Source: Polychytrium aggregatum
Taxonomy: Eukaryota > Chytridiomycota > Chytridiomycetes > Polychytriales
Reading direction: 5' to 3'
DNA length: 64,000 nucleotides
Assembly (NCBI RefSeq): GCF_025602895.1
Contig: NW_026516215.1
Coordinates: 928,532-992,531, forward strand
The notes below the pieces were generated by a model. That model saw only the letters and a program-made list of their open reading frames with translations, was not told the origin of the DNA and did not search any database. Shown here piece by piece: positions 60,185 to 64,000 of the stretch (its first letter is position 1; the number at the start of each line of letters is the position of its first letter). The position numbers and the translations under genes are program-made.

Positions 60185-62181
60185 TTGGGACGGCTTGGAC
60201 GGAAGGTCATTGTGGTCAAATCCAGAGTCCCGTCCCTGGTGACGTGGATGTACGGGTCCTTGTTGCACTTGCTCATGAACTCGTTATACTTGACCGAGAG
60301 ACTATTGGAACAACCACCGTTGACCAGGTGCCCGACAAAGCCAGAGTCCACCATTTTCTGCTTCATGCGTTCGAGGTGGCTGACGGTGGCAGTGGCGTGG
60401 GGGAGGTCACGTCCTTCTTGGTTGGAGTACCAATCCAGGGCCCTCTTGAACACTTGTTTGAGGTAGTCGAGAATGGTGTTGTTGAGTTCACTGTTCCCAG
60501 TGGACCATTCCCAGACGACCCCGTTGAAGTGGTACCAATTGCCAGGGCGCTCGCGATCGTGGATCCAAGTTTCGCCGAACACAAAGACAATAAAATCCAG
60601 CAGCTCTGCGTCGCCCGTTGAGTTGGTCAGGTACTCTTTGAAGAGCCGCGCGGCATCAGGGCCGATATCCGAAAGGTACGGAGTGGGGTCTGCGAGGTGG
60701 GCCGTGCTTTTGACCTTGTCGTTTTCAGGAACGCCAGAATATTGGTTATGAACATATTGGAAGTTCACTTGTCCAATGAACTGGCTGAAGCTTCTCGATG
60801 GTTGGATCTTGAGGAAGCGGTCGATTGGATAACGCCGCATGCCACTCGGATCTTCGCAGTTGCAGTGAGAGCATTTGAATCGGAATCCATCCGCGGTGAT
60901 AGATCCATGCAAAGCAACACTGGAGCTTTGACAGAAAACGCAGTCACTCTGCAGGACAACGCTAAAACCCATGTGATCCGATTGGGGTCGAAACTCGAGG
61001 ATCTCCGAGCCGCTGTAGACATTGTTGAGAATATGCTGGACATCAAGCTTCATGGCTTCCATTTGGTGGTCCAGATCGACAGTCGACTCGGACAGCTTGC
61101 GATGCCACAAGGCCAGTGAGCTGGCTGATTCGGAGTTCAGGGTCCCGGAGGTGACTGGACAGTGATCCGATTGAACGGTGTACGTCGATTTGGTTTTCAA
61201 GTACACCAATGTATGGGTGGAGACGATGTCGTCAAGACCCGGATCTTCGCAAATCGTGCATCCCTTGCTGCGAACAATGAGCTTTCCCGAAGCCAAGAAC
61301 TCCATCGACAATAGATCGATGGGCTTGATCATGAAAGGAACCGATCGTAGGGCACGAGAGAGTTTGACGTTTTTCTCGTCGCTCAAACAGGCCTTCATGC
61401 TGCTCCATTGGACGTTTGGAATATCCTGCAGGATCGAAGGGACCGCTTCGTTGCCTCCGATTGGACCAGGGATTTGGTGTCGGAGGGAACGGCTTTGCAG
61501 AGTCAATTCCCCCTTGCGTTGGTCGTCAATCTCGGCACAAAGTCCAAACTGTTCCTTGAGTGACTCGGCAAGGGCACACCAATACTTGGGAAGGTAGTAT
61601 GCGGAGCGAGGGGCCCAACGAAAGGACGAGGCACTTTGTTCGGCAAGTGCATGACAGGAGGGGTCGGTACAGTCAAGCTTGATCATCCCATACGAAACGG
61701 AGAGGAAACAATTGGGGCTTGTGTGCTGAGCCTGATTCGTGCGACGCTTGAGGAATGGGCATCGCTTTCTCGAAACGAACAATCGACAGAAACTAGGGAG
61801 CCCTTCGACAACCTGGAGTTGAGACCAATCGAAATCGGTCATCGGGGAGGGGAACAGTGCAACAAAAACGGGTTCCTTTGTCCCGAGCCTCTGAAGGAAT
61901 TTCTGGGCCACATCCCTGAAGACGGAGGGCATGGGACAGAAAGAGTTCCCAGTTGAAGGAACGGGAACACGAACAACGGAGCTTGGCCCTTGCTGGATGG
62001 TTGCTTCACTGTCAGCATCTTCAAGGACGGTATCGACAGAGGTAGAATCCGAAAAATCACCTATATCAGGGGACGGATGATCCAGAGGGCAATCTTGCAT
62101 AGCTGGATGTGTCGAAAATGAACCATGAGGTTCAGTCAGTATTGTGGGTGGCAGTGTCAGTGAATCCATACATAAGCACAT
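60185..62181 (-). pseudogene. D5-type primase-helicase, 5' part, split by element A
   Basis: About 665 codons open on the minus strand from 62181. Residues 141-176 have C-x11-H-x17-C-x4-C (CPFLKR, C-T-D-P-S-C), like the zinc-binding C-terminal part of UL52/D5-family primases. A second CxxC pair set (CVFC...CSHC) occurs later. The D5_N-like region (LFKEYLTNSTGDAELLDFIV, WYHFNGVVWEW, GTLDLTTMTFRPSR) leads into the helicase, which resumes at 44586. I see no AEP primase palm (DxD) upstream in this gene. Two shattered relatives lie at 26 and 31.5 kb. Origin is probably a large DNA virus or a virus-derived element; this is inference. Confidence 0.82.
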
Positions 62182-62406
62182 GCAATGAAGAAGCGTGAAC
62201 AGAGCCTATTGGGGAGCAAAGGGCTCAAGGAAGACGAAGAAAGGCAATAGAAACTGCATATTGAGATCAATGAGAGTTCACCGTAAAGCCAACAGTTGGG
62301 ATTGTCACGAATGAATGGAAGGGTAGAGTAGTGAGTGTGGGTTGGGTTTGGAGGTAGTGAGGATGGAGAAATGCTTTGACGGGGACGGAGGCAGGCCTAT
62401 TTATGT
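62182..62406 (-). promoter_or_regulatory. Upstream region of the D5-type gene, cut by LINE-4
   Basis: 225 bp between the start of the D5-type frame and the LINE-4 poly(A). On the minus strand CATAAATAGG (62406-62397) is TATA-like and touches the LINE tail. No coding signal here. Confidence 0.4.
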
Positions 62407-64000
62407 TTTTTTTTTTTTTGTTACTATAGTCAACTTTATTCAAGAAGACAAGCCATCAGGTCCAACAGGTTGGTACCCCGGCACGTTGAGTACACAGGCA
62501 AGCCTATTTACTCCTGTTGCAGCCTAGTGCTGCCTCAGCTGCCCACAAGGTCTGAGACCAAGCGGGTGAACACATTTTCGAGCAGTTCCCACAAGGGAAC
62601 AGCAGGATCGAGGGGGGGTCGGGGTGGAGGAATGACAAGTGCTGACACTATACTACGCTGTGATGAGGGTGCAGGGAGAGACTGCAAGGGTGGGACTACA
62701 CTGGGTGTGGGAGTGGGTGGTGGTGCTGGGTGTGCACCAAGTGCGAATGCTCGGAAGGCAGTGCGGGGAGCGGGTACATGAGCAGCAAGTGATCCAAGTG
62801 CGGGAGGGGTGCGACTGCGAGGGGGAGTGCGATCGAAACTGAGCAGGTCCAGCAGCTTGTCCACTGGTCCCACTCCGGCTATACCACTTTCCACCCAAGT
62901 CGGGTGGGCCGTCTTGAGGGCTGCGACCTTGCGGACCAGGACTTGATGCGGATCCACACACTGCTGTGCGTGGGTCCTGGTCAAGTCGATCCCGGATCCG
63001 TGTCGAGCCAGGTTCTTGCACTTGCGGTAGCCAAATCTGAAGTGGCCTGGGAGAGCACCGAGTCGCCATCGGACCATGAACATGAGCATGATCATGGATC
63101 CTTGGTACCCGCGAGCCTCCCAGAGTCCCGACATCTTGGTCGACGGGGTGCAGGCGGCGGTGAGCTGCTTGGAGCGGTCGAAGCCGTTCTTCATGTGGTC
63201 CTCGAAGATGAGGGTCTTGATCGGGACGGGCTGGGGTCGGGGCGGTCCGGGCGGCGGCGGCTGGTGTCGGGTCTTGCCTCGGTAGATCTCCGTGGCCGTG
63301 AGGGAGTGGTCGGCCTCTTGTCGGCGGACCACCATGGCCCAGTGCGGATCGGCTCGGACTCCTTGGCCGAGGAACTGGTCGGGGTGGTAGGGCGCAATGA
63401 TCTTGTTGCGCAGGATCATCGACAGCATCTTGTCGCCGTCAGAGACTTGGTCGTCCCAGCGGGCCCAGTTCTGCAGGGCCAGCATCTTGACACGGACCGA
63501 CATCTTGGGAAGGCCGCAGTTGAGGTGCATGGCACCGACGGGAGTGCCGGGGCCGACGCGGAACATGGTGCGGAGGGCCGTCATCTGGGCGTCGTCGAGG
63601 CGGTCGCGCAGAGCTGGGTCGGGGATGTCCATGGCCATCCCGTATTCGAGGGTCGGCCGCACAAAGGTCTTGTAGACCTGGGTGATGGTCTTGGCCGAGA
63701 CCTTGCCGAGGGTGATGCCGAGTCCAACCACGGTGTCGGTGACCATGTGGACCTTGCGGAGGAGCTTGTCGAACTGGAGGTCCGGGCGGAATCCGTCAAT
63801 GTCGACCATGACACCGAGGTAGCGGAACTGGAGGACCTTGGGCAGCTCGGTGCCGTACAGCTTGGCGGGATGGAGCTGGTCGACGTTGCAGGCCGAGTAC
63901 AGCACCTCGCACTTGGGAGGCGAGAAGCGGTACCGGTTGTCGATGCTGTGGCGTTCGCAGATATCCAGCATGGCCTGGGTGCGGCCAGCCGGACAGAGGA
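62407..64000 (-). mobile_element. LINE-4: near-identical copy of the LINE-3 3' part, running off the window
   Basis: T13 at 62407-62419 is the poly(A) tail of a minus-strand element. From 62420 the sequence follows LINE-3 at a constant offset of 26,886 bp; I saw no differences until the last few bases of the window. The 5' end is beyond 64000. Confidence 0.92.
62535..64000 (-). CDS. LINE-4 ORF2, C-terminal part (partial at window edge)
   Basis: Open minus-strand frame with at least 478 codons, the same residues as the C-terminal part of LINE-3 ORF2: ERHSIDNRYRFSPPKCEV, the thumb KTFVRPTLEYGMAMD, the Cys/His segment and the Pro-rich tail. The catalytic RT and endonuclease parts, if present, lie beyond the window. 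Confidence 0.9.
   Translation of the reverse strand, partial: LCPAGRTQAMLDICERHSIDNRYRFSPPKCEVLYSACNVDQLHPAKLYGTELPKVLQFRYLGVMVDIDGFRPDLQFDKLLRKVHMVTDTVVGLGITLGKVSAKTITQVYKTFVRPTLEYGMAMDIPDPALRDRLDDAQMTALRTMFRVGPGTPVGAMHLNCGLPKMSVRVKMLALQNWARWDDQVSDGDKMLSMILRNKIIAPYHPDQFLGQGVRADPHWAMVVRRQEADHSLTATEIYRGKTRHQPPPPGPPRPQPVPIKTLIFEDHMKNGFDRSKQLTAACTPSTKMSGLWEARGYQGSMIMLMFMVRWRLGALPGHFRFGYRKCKNLARHGSGIDLTRTHAQQCVDPHQVLVRKVAALKTAHPTWVESGIAGVGPVDKLLDLLSFDRTPPRSRTPPALGSLAAHVPAPRTAFRAFALGAHPAPPPTPTPSVVPPLQSLPAPSSQRSIVSALVIPPPRPPLDPAVPLWELLENVFTRLVSDLVGS

Noticed and set aside
1-64000. CRISPR arrays, bacterial operons, rRNA genes
   Set aside because: Looked for; the only regular repeats are coding tandem repeats, LTRs, LINE monomers and minisatellites. 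No direct-repeat/spacer pattern and no rRNA-like sequence was seen.

Overview
The window is eukaryotic and looks like an early-diverging zoosporic (chytrid-type) fungus. This is an inference from the gene mix and not a species call. Genes carry short GT-AG introns of roughly 70-250 bp, one with a TACTAAT-like branch site. There is a class C (family 3) seven-transmembrane receptor, an ABCC transporter, tyrosine-kinase-like/Sel1-repeat proteins and a Fanzor (eukaryotic TnpB) relic, and about half of the window is retrotransposon DNA. There are no bacterial-style operons.

Left part, 0-30 kb (mostly host genes). A seven-exon minus-strand gene (259-3973) encodes a phosphate-binding-protein-like ectodomain, an EGF-like module and a 7TM_3 core. 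It is followed by a small secreted Cys-rich protein (5647-6184) and an eight-exon ABCC/MRP transporter (6976-13048), which has a one-base frameshift just before its second Walker A. Three paralogous Sel1-repeat proteins (14053-15624, 17326-18903, 27681-29252) surround a 1,408-residue kinase fused to a homogenised Sel1-repeat array (20016-24242). The three Sel1 paralogs were duplicated together with a recognisable 3' flank; an orphan fourth copy of that flank lies at 32.6 kb. Between the kinase and the third Sel1 gene are a decayed Fanzor with long inverted repeats and a decayed D5-type primase-helicase.

Middle, 29.7-42 kb: three related non-LTR retrotransposons on the minus strand. LINE-1 is decayed, LINE-2 is a 3' half with a long acidic tail, and LINE-3 looks full length: ORF1 and ORF2 overlap by ATGA, and it has a 20-bp tandem repeat in its 5' region. 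A second decayed D5-type gene sits between LINE-1 and LINE-2.

Right part, 43.4-64 kb: a D5-type primase-helicase gene (minus strand, 43366-62181) is split by a three-level nest of Ty3/gypsy-type LTR elements. Element A (44587-60184, minus strand, TSD TTGGG) interrupts the helicase gene. Element B (48112-54518, plus strand, TSD GAGGA, intact gag and pol) interrupts pol of A. Element C (56197-59302, plus strand, TSD GTCGG, lacking RT, RNase H and integrase) interrupts gag of A. A and B carry 12-nt complementarity between the expected transcript 5' end and the primer-binding region, the signature of Tf1/sushi-type self-priming. A fourth LINE copy (62407-64000 and beyond), almost identical to LINE-3, has landed in the promoter region of the split helicase gene.

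Exon boundaries were worked out by eye from splice consensus and reading-phase agreement. No database search or alignment program was run.
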